Positions 36,355 to 45,545 are shown, counted from the first letter of the stretch. The stretch: 64,000 bases of DNA from Acinetobacter sp. NIPH 2699 (GCF_022549355.1 NZ_JAKZGL010000012.1:34998-98997); one strand, 5' to 3'. The notes: generated from the letters alone by a model not told the origin. Program-made: numbers and translations.

Positions 36355-36600
36355 TTTGTCAAAATTTGATACACGCAAATGTCATCCACAACCTGCGTAG
36401 TATCAAAAGGATATAAAGTTTTGTATTTATGACGGGATTAAAGATATGAAACAAGTGAACAGGTTTTGTGGAGGAGCAGCGATGTAGCTGCGCAAGATGG
36501 TTGCCCTTGCGGAGCTTCGCTCCTCATCCCGAAAAAAAATTAGGTAGAGCCGAAGGCTAATTACGAAATTTAGATGAGAACTCGGCAAGATGCTGCCGTG
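36355..36600. repeat. Dispersed intergenic repeat, copy B
   Basis: Related to 5262-5505: it shares AACCTGCGT, ATATAAAGTTTTG, AAGTGAACAGGTTTTG, CCCGAAA and GATGAGAACTCGGCAAGA in the same order and orientation. The central part is different and longer, with a GGAGCTTCGCTCC hairpin and a longer-range GAGGAGC/GCTCCTC pairing. It sits between two co-directional genes without disrupting either. Confidence 0.6.
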
Positions 36601-36628
36601 AATTTAAACGATGGATAGGAAGTTTTAA

Positions 36629-38149
36629 ATGACAGCTCAAGCAAAAAAATTAAACTCAGCTGAAGGCAAGGCCTTACCGCAACACATTTACGATACGTTT
36701 ATTGTTGGGGCAGGTATTTCTGGGATTGCAACTGCAATTCGACTGGATCAAGTCGGCTATAGCAATTATAAAATTATTGAAAAAGCCAATCGTGTAGGTG
36801 GCACATGGCGTGAAAATACCTATCCTGGTTGTGGCTGTGATGTGCCCTCGGCATTGTATTCATACTCATTTGCGCCAAGTGCAAAATGGAGTCATTTATT
36901 CGCACGTCAGCCTGAAATTCTGAGCTATTTGGAAGAAGTCAGCGAAAACTTCAATGTCAGTTCAAAAATTGAATTTGGTACTGAGCTGCTCAATGCTGCT
37001 TGGGACAATGCGCGTAATTTGTGGGTGATTGATACCAATAAAGGTCAATATTTATCGAGAACTGTGGTTTTTGCGACAGGGCCGATTACTGAAGCACAGA
37101 TTCCAAAACTAGATGGTTTGGAAACCTTTACAGGTGAAATGTTTCATTCGGCTCGATGGAATCATGATTATGATTTGACTGGTAAGCGTATCGCTGTGAT
37201 TGGTACAGGTGCATCTGCGATTCAATTTGTACCTCAGATTCAGCCTTTAGCAAAAGAATTATATGTATACCAACGCACTGCGCCGTGGGTTGTACCAAAG
37301 CCTGATACTGATTTGGGTGATGTGAGCAAAAAATTAATTGAAAAGTATCCACTCATTCAAAAAACATGGCGTAAAGCAGTTGCACAGTCACTGAATGCGA
37401 TCAACTTTGGTCTGCGTAACCCAGCGGTATTAAAACCAGTGGGTGAACTCGCTAAACTGATTTTAAAATTCCAGATTGAAGATCCTGAATTACGTAAGAA
37501 TGTCACACCGAACTTCACCATTGGCTGTAAACGTTTATTGTTCGCAAACAACTATTACCCAGCTTTACAGCAGGAAAATGTCAAACTGATCCCGCATGGT
37601 TTGGTGAAAGTGGAAGGGAATACTGTTATTTCTGCAAATGGCGAACGTCAAGAGGTTGATGTAATCATTTGGGGAACAGGATTTGAAGTGTCTCATCCGC
37701 CTATTGGTAAACGTGTTCAGAATGAAAAAGGCGAAATCTTAAATGATTTATGGAAAAGCAGTTCACCAGAAGCATATTTAGGGACCAGCATTGAAAATGT
37801 ACCTAATGCATTTCTTGTATTAGGACCAAACGTTTTGGTTTATGATTCATTCATTGGTTTGGCAGAAGCTCAGCTTGATTATATTGTTGATGGTTTATTA
37901 AAAATCAAAGCGCAGAATATTGGCAAGTTGAATGTTAAGCCAGAAGTGATTAAACATCATAATGAATTGGTACAGAAGCATCTTAAAACCACAGTTTTCA
38001 ATGCTGGTGGTTGTAAGAGCTATTACTTGGATGCCAATGGGCGTAACTTTGCTGCTTGGCCTTGGTCGTTGAAGAAATTAAAACAGCGTTTAAAGCGTAT
38101 GGATTTGAATGATTACCAAGTCACTTATCAGACTACCAAGACAAAATAA
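36629..38149 (+). CDS. Baeyer-Villiger-type flavin monooxygenase
   Basis: FAD/NADPH-dependent monooxygenase, 506 aa. FAD motif 'VGAGISGIATAIRL' (about residues 26-39), fingerprint FxGxxxHxxxW in 'FTGEMFHSARWNHD', NADPH-side motif 'IAVIGTGASAIQFVP', and an intact C-terminus including 'NFAAWPWSLKK'. It is a full-length relative of the truncated enzyme at 29718. Grouped with PF10118 hydrolases, an SDR and a methyltransferase, probably for oxidation of a hydrophobic ketone or alcohol; the substrate is not known. Start supported by AGGAAG upstream of the ATG. Confidence 0.9.
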   Translation: MTAQAKKLNSAEGKALPQHIYDTFIVGAGISGIATAIRLDQVGYSNYKIIEKANRVGGTWRENTYPGCGCDVPSALYSYSFAPSAKWSHLFARQPEILSYLEEVSENFNVSSKIEFGTELLNAAWDNARNLWVIDTNKGQYLSRTVVFATGPITEAQIPKLDGLETFTGEMFHSARWNHDYDLTGKRIAVIGTGASAIQFVPQIQPLAKELYVYQRTAPWVVPKPDTDLGDVSKKLIEKYPLIQKTWRKAVAQSLNAINFGLRNPAVLKPVGELAKLILKFQIEDPELRKNVTPNFTIGCKRLLFANNYYPALQQENVKLIPHGLVKVEGNTVISANGERQEVDVIIWGTGFEVSHPPIGKRVQNEKGEILNDLWKSSSPEAYLGTSIENVPNAFLVLGPNVLVYDSFIGLAEAQLDYIVDGLLKIKAQNIGKLNVKPEVIKHHNELVQKHLKTTVFNAGGCKSYYLDANGRNFAAWPWSLKKLKQRLKRMDLNDYQVTYQTTKTK

Positions 38150-38167
38150 TTTAATGAAGTAGGAAAT

Positions 38168-38212
38168 AGCAGTAAATTTTATCTTAGGGTAAAGTTTGCT
38201 GCTTATTTTTTT
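38168..38212 (+). terminator. Rho-independent terminator after the second monooxygenase
   Basis: AGCAGTAAATTTTA (38168-38181) pairs with TAAAGTTTGCTGCT (38190-38203) over 14 bp with two G-U pairs, followed by a T tract to 38212. Confidence 0.75.
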
Positions 38213-38239
38213 ATGGCATTAAAATAATGGGAAATAAAT

Positions 38240-39121
38240 ATGAAAAAAGGGCAATCAAGCCGTACGGCTGAGGCAGCAGCAGCATTAAGAGCCAATCATT
38301 CTCAAAATGCGTCAAATCCAGTATTTTCAGACCCTTATGCATTTGAATTAACCAGTACAGGTTGGAAAAAATTATTGACCACATCACTGACGGTCAAAGT
38401 AATCAATTCATCTGTATTTAACCGAACTTTAGGATTGTTGACTGGGCAAGTAGTGGGACGCTCTCGCTATGCTGAAGATTTGCTTCAACAAGCGATTGCA
38501 CAAGGTATTCAACAATATGTATTGGTGGGTGCTGGCTTAGATTCTTTTATTTTACGTCAAGCAGGACAGTACCCGAATCTAAAAATTTTTGAAGTCGATC
38601 ATCCTGATACGCAAGTCGCTAAACAGAAAAAATTATATGAGTTTGGTGAAATCCCAACCAATGTTGAATTCGTTGCAATAGATTTCGAGAAGGAATCCAT
38701 TGCAGAAGCTTTGGCACGTAGTGGATTTCAACAAGATCAGCCAGCATTTTTCTCATGGTTAGGTACAACTCATTATCTCGAACCAGAAACCACTTTAAAT
38801 ACCTTACTAAGTATTGCAAAAATCGCAGTACCAAACAGCGAAGTGGTATTGGACTACTCTATTGATTATCGAGAGTTACAAGGCGTGGAGAGATTCGGTA
38901 GTTTATTTGTTTCTCAATTTACACGGTTTTTAAAAGAGCCACTTAAAGGTCAGTTTCGACCAAAGGTACTACACCAAGCAGTTGAAAAAATGGGTTATGT
39001 CGTTGTAGAAGATTTATCTGGTGATGGTTTGAGTGAACGTTATTTTCAAGATCGCCCAGATCAAATACGGCATACCATAGCAACGCATATGCTACATCTC
39101 CGTTTACAACAAACATGCTGA
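38240..39121 (+). CDS. Class I SAM-dependent methyltransferase (PF04072/TIGR00027-like)
   Basis: Methyltransferase of 293 aa related to the leucine carboxyl methyltransferase family found in polyketide and related contexts. 'SRYAEDLL', the SAM loop 'YVLVGAGLDSFILR' and 'KIFEVDHPDTQVAKQKKL' are typical, as is the later 'FFSWLGTTHYLE'. It probably methylates a carboxyl or hydroxyl of a small molecule. It sits at the end of the monooxygenase cluster but after a terminator, so it may have its own promoter. Confidence 0.82.
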   Translation: MKKGQSSRTAEAAAALRANHSQNASNPVFSDPYAFELTSTGWKKLLTTSLTVKVINSSVFNRTLGLLTGQVVGRSRYAEDLLQQAIAQGIQQYVLVGAGLDSFILRQAGQYPNLKIFEVDHPDTQVAKQKKLYEFGEIPTNVEFVAIDFEKESIAEALARSGFQQDQPAFFSWLGTTHYLEPETTLNTLLSIAKIAVPNSEVVLDYSIDYRELQGVERFGSLFVSQFTRFLKEPLKGQFRPKVLHQAVEKMGYVVVEDLSGDGLSERYFQDRPDQIRHTIATHMLHLRLQQTC

Positions 39122-39131
39122 GACGAGCGTA

Positions 39132-39204
39132 AATAACCCCACCCAATCAGACAAATTTCATCTCAAGTTGAGTTTGAAATTCACCAAATTTAGGTGGGGT
39201 TATT
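39132..39204. terminator. Large inverted repeat downstream of the methyltransferase
   Basis: AATAACCCCACC (39132-39143) pairs with GGTGGGGTTATT (39193-39204), and an inner AATTTCA/TGAAATT helix makes a long double hairpin. No strong T run follows. It probably marks transcript ends between the methyltransferase and the leftward small gene. Confidence 0.6.
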
Positions 39205-39260
39205 GTATTCATCTTTTGTGCGACAAGGTCTAATGAGCCTTAAACTTTGCCGAAAATCGC

Positions 39261-39437
39261 TTATTTGTTATTTGGATCTGCTTTTTCACTATGTTCAGTC
39301 TGTTCGGCTTCAGGACTAGGTGCGTTATCAGGTTTTGTTTCGGCAGATGAATTTACTTGTGAATGTTCGTTCGCTTGAACTTGTTTAGTATTTTCATCAC
39401 TGGTGGTTTTTTGAGAAAAACTTTTGAAACCTGACAT
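39261..39437 (-). CDS. Small hydrophilic protein, unknown function
   Basis: 58-aa very polar, low-complexity protein rich in Glu, Ser, Gln and Asn, with no signal or membrane segment. I take the ATG at 39437 (GAAGAAG upstream) rather than 39452. The codon pattern is acceptable, and the flanking inverted repeat at 39132 could end its transcript. A disordered stress-type protein is possible, but no family is recognised. Confidence 0.45.
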   Translation of the reverse strand: MSGFKSFSQKTTSDENTKQVQANEHSQVNSSAETKPDNAPSPEAEQTEHSEKADPNNK

Positions 39438-39452
39438 TATTATCTTCTTCAT

Positions 39453-39833
39453 TCGTTATCGAGCTTTCATGGTACAGACTTGGATTGATTACACTAAGGT
39501 AGTTATGAGACCGATATGTGGAGATATGTGCGCGGGGAAGTGTTTATATCGACATGATATTTCGCTAATAAAATCAATTATATATTACCCATTGAATCTA
39601 ATGGTTTAATTGAAAGAAGACGAACCGAGTGTCCGCAAGTGCTGTACACAAAGAACACAAATATTTTATGTGGTGTTGCTATGGAATATTTTTATATGTG
39701 CATGCACATCGTGGTTTATTGGAATAACGCAGCAAATATTTGAGAATGTGAATCAACACGTATACGAGAATTAAAAACATTAAAAAACGATATGTGCTAG
39801 GCTTGCTGGATTTTCTTTAAAAAGCTATCCGCT
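39453..39833. other. Intergenic region, nothing recognised
   Basis: A 381-bp AT-rich stretch before the acyltransferase gene. A 61-codon frame on the + strand (39424-39609) has no ribosome site and overlaps the small leftward gene, so I do not call it. I see no tRNA, repeat or terminator. Confidence 0.5.
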
Positions 39834-40763
39834 ATGAATGTTGAACGACACCATGAGGCAAGTAAGTTTCAATGGTCTTTTCTATTGCCTAAATATTGGG
39901 GGATATGGATAGCGATATTAGTTTTGATGCTATTTGCCATTCTTCCTTGGGGCATCCAATGGCGATTAGCGGAAGGTTTATCTAAACTTGCATGGAAGTA
40001 TCTAAAATCGAGACGTAAAACGACGATTAGAAATCTAGAACTCTGTTTTCCAGATAAAAGTGAACTTGAGATACAACAAGATGCCAAACAAGTCTTTTTA
40101 AATATGATGTTGGGTCTTTTTGAAGCATTGAACGCTTGGTATTGTCCGAGTTGGTTTAAAAAACGGATACATATCCATGGATTAGAGCATCTTCATCAAT
40201 CACAGGGGAAAGGTGTTTTATTGTTAAGTAGTCATACCACCTTGTTAGATGCTGGTGGCTATGTAAGCAGTTGCTTTTTTGATTTTGATGTCGTTTATCG
40301 CCCACAAAATAATCCTTTGTTAGATATGTTGATCCGTAGGTGTCGAGCTACGATTTATAAGAATCAGATTTCTAAAGATGACATGAAAGGGTTAATTCAT
40401 AGTTTGAAAAATGGCAATGCAATTTGGTATAGCCCAGATCAAGATTTTGGATTGAAACAAGGGGTTATGGCGCCTTTCTTTGGGGTACAGGCAGCAACAT
40501 TAACAGCGCATCGACGATTGATGAAAATTACAAAGGCATTCGCTATCCCTTTATTCTTTTATCGTGAAGGTGATATTCGAAATCCCCAATATCACATTTT
40601 GTTGGAACCACCTTTAGACAACTTTCCGAGTCTTGATGAGGTGGAAGATGCGACTCGAGTGAACTTAATAATTGAAAATCAAATCAGAACGCATCCGACT
40701 CAATATATGTGGTTTCATCGACGTTTTAAAACCAGATTGGAAGGACAGGAAAAAGTGTATTAA
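39834..40763 (+). CDS. Lysophospholipid/lipid A acyltransferase family protein (LpxL/LpxM-like)
   Basis: Inner-membrane acyltransferase of 309 aa that adds secondary acyl chains to lipid A precursors (lauroyl/myristoyl class). It has an N-terminal membrane segment ('WGIWIAILVLMLFAILPWG'), the catalytic H-x4-D motif in 'SSHTTLLDAGG' (about residues 133-138), and the 'WYSPDQDFG' and 'FYREG' blocks of LpxL/LpxM/LpxP. Which acyl position it serves cannot be told here. Single gene with a terminator at 40870. Confidence 0.85.
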   Translation: MNVERHHEASKFQWSFLLPKYWGIWIAILVLMLFAILPWGIQWRLAEGLSKLAWKYLKSRRKTTIRNLELCFPDKSELEIQQDAKQVFLNMMLGLFEALNAWYCPSWFKKRIHIHGLEHLHQSQGKGVLLLSSHTTLLDAGGYVSSCFFDFDVVYRPQNNPLLDMLIRRCRATIYKNQISKDDMKGLIHSLKNGNAIWYSPDQDFGLKQGVMAPFFGVQAATLTAHRRLMKITKAFAIPLFFYREGDIRNPQYHILLEPPLDNFPSLDEVEDATRVNLIIENQIRTHPTQYMWFHRRFKTRLEGQEKVY

Positions 40764-40869
40764 AAACTGAAGCTGAGCTGATCCAAAAAAGAAGATTTTC
40801 TTATAAAGGTCGCGGAGTTTTATCTTGTTATTACCAATATATAAGTGCAATTTTTGTTTCTGGGGCGTT

Positions 40870-40893
40870 GCCTGATGATTTGTCAGGCTTTTT
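40870..40893 (+). terminator. Rho-independent terminator after the acyltransferase gene
   Basis: GCCTGA (40870-40875) pairs with TCAGGC (40883-40888), followed by TTTTT. Confidence 0.75.
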
Positions 40894-41051
40894 GCGCAAA
40901 AGTGATTTCAACTAAAGCGTTTATTATACATTGAGCTTTTAATTATCGAGATTGTTTGGAATTAAACTTGATATAATTCAAGGTGGAAAATATGTTAAGT
41001 AAGTCATATTTTTTAATTTAAAATTAAGCCTTTAAAACTATGTTATAGTTG

Positions 41052-41226
41052 TTTTCGATCGAATCCGTAGGCGATACGGTAATATTTGAGCAGTAAAAGA
41101 GAGTGAGCGTATTCCTTTAACTTAGCCTTCGTCGAGCTATAATCGTCAGGTTCAAATTATAAGCGCAAAGCATGAGATCGCATCATGCCGATCATGAAAC
41201 CCACCTTATTTTGGTGGGTTTTTTTA
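41052..41226 (+). ncRNA. Candidate small RNA with Rho-independent terminator
   Basis: No open frame covers this stretch, yet it ends in a strong terminator: ACCCACC (about 41199-41205) with GGTGGGT (41213-41219), followed by seven T. A -10-like TATAGT lies at about 41044-41049. The interior is less AT-rich than its flanks and has a stable hairpin around GATCGCATCATGCCGATC (41177-41194). The terminator is 220 bp from the next start codon. I cannot assign it to a known family (not 6S, SRP, RNase P or tmRNA by eye). The 5' end is approximate. Confidence 0.5.
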
Positions 41227-41227
41227 T

Positions 41228-41444
41228 AAAAAACCGAGATAAGTTAAAATTAGAACAACTGCAATTTAATACTTTAAAATAAATACATGTAGTCAAGTAA
41301 AAATCATATAGATCCAGAATTTAAGCATTCATTTACGATAAAATCTAACAGGATCTAAAGATTTTCAATCGCTTTTTCTGTTAGCATTTTAGAAGGGCGG
41401 TTAAGTCAACCTGCTTTTTGGAAAATTAAAAATATAAGGTCATT
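41228..41444. promoter_or_regulatory. Upstream region of the pxp operon
   Basis: AT-rich 217-bp region between the candidate sRNA terminator and pxpA, presumed to carry the operon promoter. I could not pick a convincing -35/-10 pair or operator. Confidence 0.4.
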
Positions 41445-42203
41445 ATGCATATTGATTTAAATAGCGACTTAGGCGAAAGCTATGGCTCATGGAGCATGGG
41501 CAATGATGAGCAAATTCTTCCGATTGTGAGTAGCGCGAATATTGCATGTGGCTTTCATGCAGGCGATCCGCTTCATATTCTTAAAACATTAAAACAAGCT
41601 GCCCAATTCAATGTAAATGTCGGTGCACATGTTGCTTATCCAGACTTGGTGGGTTTTGGTCGGCGCAAAATGGCCTTATCTTACGATGAACTACTTGCAG
41701 ATGTACTTTACCAAATTTCGGCTTTACATGGCTTAGCGCACGTTGCAGGAACACGAGTGCGGTATGTCAAACCTCATGGTGCTTTGTACAACACTATCGC
41801 GACAGATTTAAATCAAGCCCAAGCGGTGATTGATGCCATTTTACAATTTGATGCGGACTTAACCTTGGTGGCATTGGCTGGCTCGCCTTTGATTGATTTT
41901 GCTCAAAAGCAAGGTTTGTCAGTGGTATCAGAAGCTTTTGCCGACAGAGCTTATCATGATGACGGTAGTTTAGTTTCTCGTCATGAAACTGGAGCTGTTT
42001 TACATGATGCCGAGATTGTGGCTCAACGTGTTCTTGATATGATTCTAAAGGGTGGAATTGAATCTATTGAGGGAAAATTTACGCCCATCCAAGCAGACAC
42101 GATTTGTTTGCATGGCGATACCATGGGAGCTGTACAACTTGCGACAGTGATCCGCCAAGCCTTAACTGAAAATCAAATTGAAGTACGTGCTTTTTGCATG
42201 TAA
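41445..42203 (+). CDS. pxpA: 5-oxoprolinase subunit PxpA (LamB/YcsF family)
   Basis: Subunit A of the ATP-dependent prokaryotic 5-oxoprolinase, which opens 5-oxoproline (pyroglutamate), a damage product of glutamine/glutamate, to glutamate. 252 aa, normal length. Conserved blocks are '[13 protein letters not shown]' (residues 3-15), '[13 protein letters not shown]', '[15 protein letters not shown]' and 'VKPHGALYN'. TAAGGT lies before the ATG. Followed by the fused pxpBC gene after 35 bp. Confidence 0.93.
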   Translation: MHIDLNSDLGESYGSWSMGNDEQILPIVSSANIACGFHAGDPLHILKTLKQAAQFNVNVGAHVAYPDLVGFGRRKMALSYDELLADVLYQISALHGLAHVAGTRVRYVKPHGALYNTIATDLNQAQAVIDAILQFDADLTLVALAGSPLIDFAQKQGLSVVSEAFADRAYHDDGSLVSRHETGAVLHDAEIVAQRVLDMILKGGIESIEGKFTPIQADTICLHGDTMGAVQLATVIRQALTENQIEVRAFCM

Positions 42204-42238
42204 ATGCTTTTATGCTTATTAAATAAAAGAGTAATGGT

Positions 42239-43825
42239 ATGCGATTTTTATCGGTCAATCTGAATTGCTTTCTTGTTGAATTTTCGAGTTTAGAGGAAAC
42301 AATCGCTGCCTATCATTTCTTACAACAGACCCAATATCCTTATATTCAAGAACTGATCCCAGCCGCACGTACTATATTGGTCCATTTCGATGTGCTTTTT
42401 ATAGATGCTAAAACACTGATCAGTTGGATTTCGTCGCAAAAAATAGATCAATATGCTGCAAACACCAGCAAAGAAGTCACCATCAATGTGTGCTATGACG
42501 GTGTTGATCTAGTGTATGTAGCAGAATATTTGGGTATTGGTGTGGATGAAGTGATTCACAAACACACGCATAGTCGTTGGCAGGTTGCCTTTATTGGTTT
42601 TGCACCTGGGTTCGCTTATTTGGTCAGTCCAGACCATCCTTTTGGAAGTATTCCACGCTTAGCCTCACCACGAAAAAAAATAACATCAGGTTCAGTGGGG
42701 CTGGCAGGTGAGTATAGTGGTATTTATCCGAAAGATAGTCCTGGTGGATGGCAATTAATAGGCCATACAGATCAAGCGATGTGGGATGTTTATCGAGAGC
42801 AAGCTGCTTTATTGTTGCCAAGTGATCAAGTGATTTTTAAAGATATTAGCAAGCATCCGACTCAAGTTGCGGTGCCTTCTACTCGATCTATTTCTACCCA
42901 AGCACAGCAAAACCCTGTGGTGTTGACTGTGAAAAATGTCGGTTTGCAAGTGTTGGTACAAGATGAAGGGCGCAAAAATGTTGCTCAACTAGGCGTTGGT
43001 CATGCAGGTGCAATGGATCGGGGCGCATTTTATGGTGCTAACGCATGTGTGGGTAATCCTAAAAATGCCGCAGTTCTGGAAATCCTCAATGGTGGTTTGC
43101 ACTTGAAAGTGATGAAAGAGACGGTCATTGCTGTTACAGGTGCAGACGCAGAACTATGGGTGACATATGCGAATGCCTATAAAGTTAAACAACTGTTATA
43201 TCAACCGATCGCCTTAGATCAGGGAGATGAGATTTATATTTCATCGCCTCAGGCTGGGATTCGTAATTATCTGGCTATTCGTGGCGGTGTAGCCGTCGAA
43301 CACGTCTTAAATAGTGCCAGTTACGATTCCTTGGCTGAATTGGGAGCAGCACCTATAAGAGTGCGAGATGAGATTCACTCTGCTCAATTAAAAACTCAGC
43401 CAGTAGATTTAAATCAATTACCAGTATCACCTTTGCCAAAAGTGGGTGATCAGATTGTGGTGGATATTATGCTGGGACCTCGAGTGGATTGGTTTACGCC
43501 AGACAGTATTGATCTACTGCTTGGTCAACGCTGGTTAGTGACTGCGGACAGCAATCGCATTGGATTAAGGCTCGCTGGCGATAAGTCCTTACAACGTCAG
43601 ATCAATCAAGAGTTGCCGAGTGAAGGCTGTTGCACTGGGGCGATACAGATTCCACCGAGTGGGCAGCCAGTTTTGTTTATGAATGACCATCCGATCACTG
43701 GAGGGTATCCAGTCATTGCTGCTGTTACACCCTATCATCTTGATTTGATCGCTCAAATTGCAGCAGGATGTTATATCCAATTTCGCAAAATTTCAGACTT
43801 TATGGGTATCAAAGAAAATGTATAA
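42239..43825 (+). CDS. Fused 5-oxoprolinase subunits PxpB-PxpC (KipI-KipA fusion)
   Basis: 528-aa fusion. Residues 1 to about 220 are PxpB/KipI-like ('FIGFAPGFAYL', 'PRKKITSGSVGLAG', 'SPGGWQLIGHT'); about 225-528 are PxpC/KipA-like ('VLVQDEGRKNVAQLGV', 'GAMDRGAF', 'GIRNYLAIRGG'). With PxpA it makes the three-subunit 5-oxoprolinase. The two parts are separate genes in many bacteria. Its 3' end overlaps the biotin carboxylase gene by 8 bp. Confidence 0.9.
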   Translation: MRFLSVNLNCFLVEFSSLEETIAAYHFLQQTQYPYIQELIPAARTILVHFDVLFIDAKTLISWISSQKIDQYAANTSKEVTINVCYDGVDLVYVAEYLGIGVDEVIHKHTHSRWQVAFIGFAPGFAYLVSPDHPFGSIPRLASPRKKITSGSVGLAGEYSGIYPKDSPGGWQLIGHTDQAMWDVYREQAALLLPSDQVIFKDISKHPTQVAVPSTRSISTQAQQNPVVLTVKNVGLQVLVQDEGRKNVAQLGVGHAGAMDRGAFYGANACVGNPKNAAVLEILNGGLHLKVMKETVIAVTGADAELWVTYANAYKVKQLLYQPIALDQGDEIYISSPQAGIRNYLAIRGGVAVEHVLNSASYDSLAELGAAPIRVRDEIHSAQLKTQPVDLNQLPVSPLPKVGDQIVVDIMLGPRVDWFTPDSIDLLLGQRWLVTADSNRIGLRLAGDKSLQRQINQELPSEGCCTGAIQIPPSGQPVLFMNDHPITGGYPVIAAVTPYHLDLIAQIAAGCYIQFRKISDFMGIKENV

Positions 43826-45545
43826 GCAACATCGGTTGTTGATTGCCAATCGCGGGGAAATCGCTGTTCGGGTTATTCAAGCATGTAAAGACTTAGGTAT
43901 TCACTCCGTGGCGGTTTATGCTGACGATGACATCGAGAGTTTATATGTAAAACTTGCAGACGAGGCTTGGGCATTATCTGGACAAACAGCGAAAGAAAGC
44001 TATCTCGATATCGATAAAATTTTGAATATTGCCAAACAAAGCCAAGCGACCATGATTCATCCCGGTTATGGTTTTCTGTCTGAACGTGCTGATTTTGCGC
44101 AAGCTGTTATAGATGCAGGCTTGATTTGGATCGGACCATCGCCTCAAAGTATGAGAATATTAGGCGATAAAATCGAAGCGCGTAAGCTTGCACAAGCTGT
44201 TGGAGCACCGTTGGTTCAGGGCACTGAACAGCCACTTCGCTCTGCCAATGAAGCGCTGACGTTTGCACAAACATACGGTTTGCCTATTGCGATTAAAGCG
44301 GCGTATGGTGGTGGCGGACGCGGTTTAAAAGTGGTTCGGCAGCTTGATGAAGTCGCTGATTTATATGAATCCGCAGTGCGAGAAGCCCAAGCGGCTTTTG
44401 GCCGTGGAGAGTGTTTTGTTGAACAGTATTTAGATAAGCCCAGACATTTGGAAGCCCAAATGATTGCTGATCAACATGGACATGTAGTGGTGGTTGGAAC
44501 TCGTGATTGTTCTTTACAGCGCCGTAATCAAAAATTGGTAGAAGAAGCACCTGCACCATTTGTTGATGACGATATTTATCAGCAATTAATACAATCCACG
44601 GTCGATATCTGTCGAGCAGCCAACTATGTTGGCGCTGGCACAGTAGAGTATCTGTTGAGTCAAGATGGCACACTGTCTTTTTTAGAGGTCAATACACGAT
44701 TACAGGTTGAACATCCTGTCACTGAGCAAACGACTGGGATGGATCTGGTGATTGAACAGATTCGAATCGCTCTAGGTCAACCGCTTTCTATTCAAGAAAC
44801 ACCAAAACCACAAGGACATGCGATTGAGTTTCGTATCAATGCAGAAGACCCAGCGCGGGGTTTTATTCCGACATTTGGTCAAATTACTCGATTTAATCCA
44901 CCTTCGGGGATTGGTATCCGCTTAGACACAGGTGTCACCCAAGGAAGTCTTGTTTCGAGTCATTTTGATTCTTTAATGGCAAAATTGATTGTGACGGGTG
45001 CAACACGTGAGATCGCCATTCAGCGCGCTAAAAGAGCAGTTGCCCATTTTGAGCTAGAGGGGATTGCATCCGTTTTAGCATTTCATCGTGCAATCTTGTC
45101 AGAACCTGACTTTGTTGATGCGTTTAACGTGCATACGCGCTGGATCGAGCAGCAGTTTCAATCTGAGTGTGCAACACATCAACGCAGTAAAAAATCAGAA
45201 TTACCTGTATTACAACGCTATACCATTGAGATTGATGGCAAGCTTCATCAAGTGGGGTTACCTATCGGATTGCTGAAAATGGTAAGTGTTCAGGATAGCC
45301 ATTTATCTACCGAGACTCCGCAGTCATTACAGAACGAAAATGCTGTTAGAGCGCCAATCAATGGCTCGTTGAGCAGTTGGGCGGTGCAAGAAAATGCTCA
45401 AGTCGAGCAGGGTGATGTTATTGCGACGATGGAAGCAATGAAAATGGAAGTGCCCGTCATCGCGCATCGAACAGGTAAAATTAAAAACTTAGTGACTGTA
45501 AATCAAATGTTTGATGCGGATATGAAGATTGCAGAAATTGTTTGA
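43818..45545 (+). CDS. Biotin carboxylase with C-terminal biotinyl (BCCP) domain
   Basis: Biotin-dependent carboxylase alpha-type subunit, 575 aa. An ATP-grasp biotin carboxylase region (residues 1 to about 450: 'RLLIANRGEIAVRVI', 'IHPGYGFLSE', 'KAAYGGGGRGLKV', 'FLEVNTRLQVEHPVTE') is followed by a biotinyl domain whose biotin site is K542 in 'MEAMKMEV'. I use the ATG at 43818, overlapping the previous gene; the longer frame from 43758 lies inside it. No carboxyltransferase is encoded nearby. Co-transcribed with pxpABC, so the carboxylated substrate may be related to lactams or 5-oxoproline, but this is not established. Confidence 0.88.
   Translation: MYKQHRLLIANRGEIAVRVIQACKDLGIHSVAVYADDDIESLYVKLADEAWALSGQTAKESYLDIDKILNIAKQSQATMIHPGYGFLSERADFAQAVIDAGLIWIGPSPQSMRILGDKIEARKLAQAVGAPLVQGTEQPLRSANEALTFAQTYGLPIAIKAAYGGGGRGLKVVRQLDEVADLYESAVREAQAAFGRGECFVEQYLDKPRHLEAQMIADQHGHVVVVGTRDCSLQRRNQKLVEEAPAPFVDDDIYQQLIQSTVDICRAANYVGAGTVEYLLSQDGTLSFLEVNTRLQVEHPVTEQTTGMDLVIEQIRIALGQPLSIQETPKPQGHAIEFRINAEDPARGFIPTFGQITRFNPPSGIGIRLDTGVTQGSLVSSHFDSLMAKLIVTGATREIAIQRAKRAVAHFELEGIASVLAFHRAILSEPDFVDAFNVHTRWIEQQFQSECATHQRSKKSELPVLQRYTIEIDGKLHQVGLPIGLLKMVSVQDSHLSTETPQSLQNENAVRAPINGSLSSWAVQENAQVEQGDVIATMEAMKMEVPVIAHRTGKIKNLVTVNQMFDADMKIAEIV

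Noticed and set aside
39424..39609. 61-codon + strand open frame before the acyltransferase gene
   Set aside because: No ribosome site, no recognisable composition, and overlap with the more plausible leftward small gene.
41055..41085. tRNA T-arm-like TCGAATCC near the candidate sRNA
   Set aside because: No acceptor stem, anticodon arm or CCA-adjacent pairing can be drawn around it.
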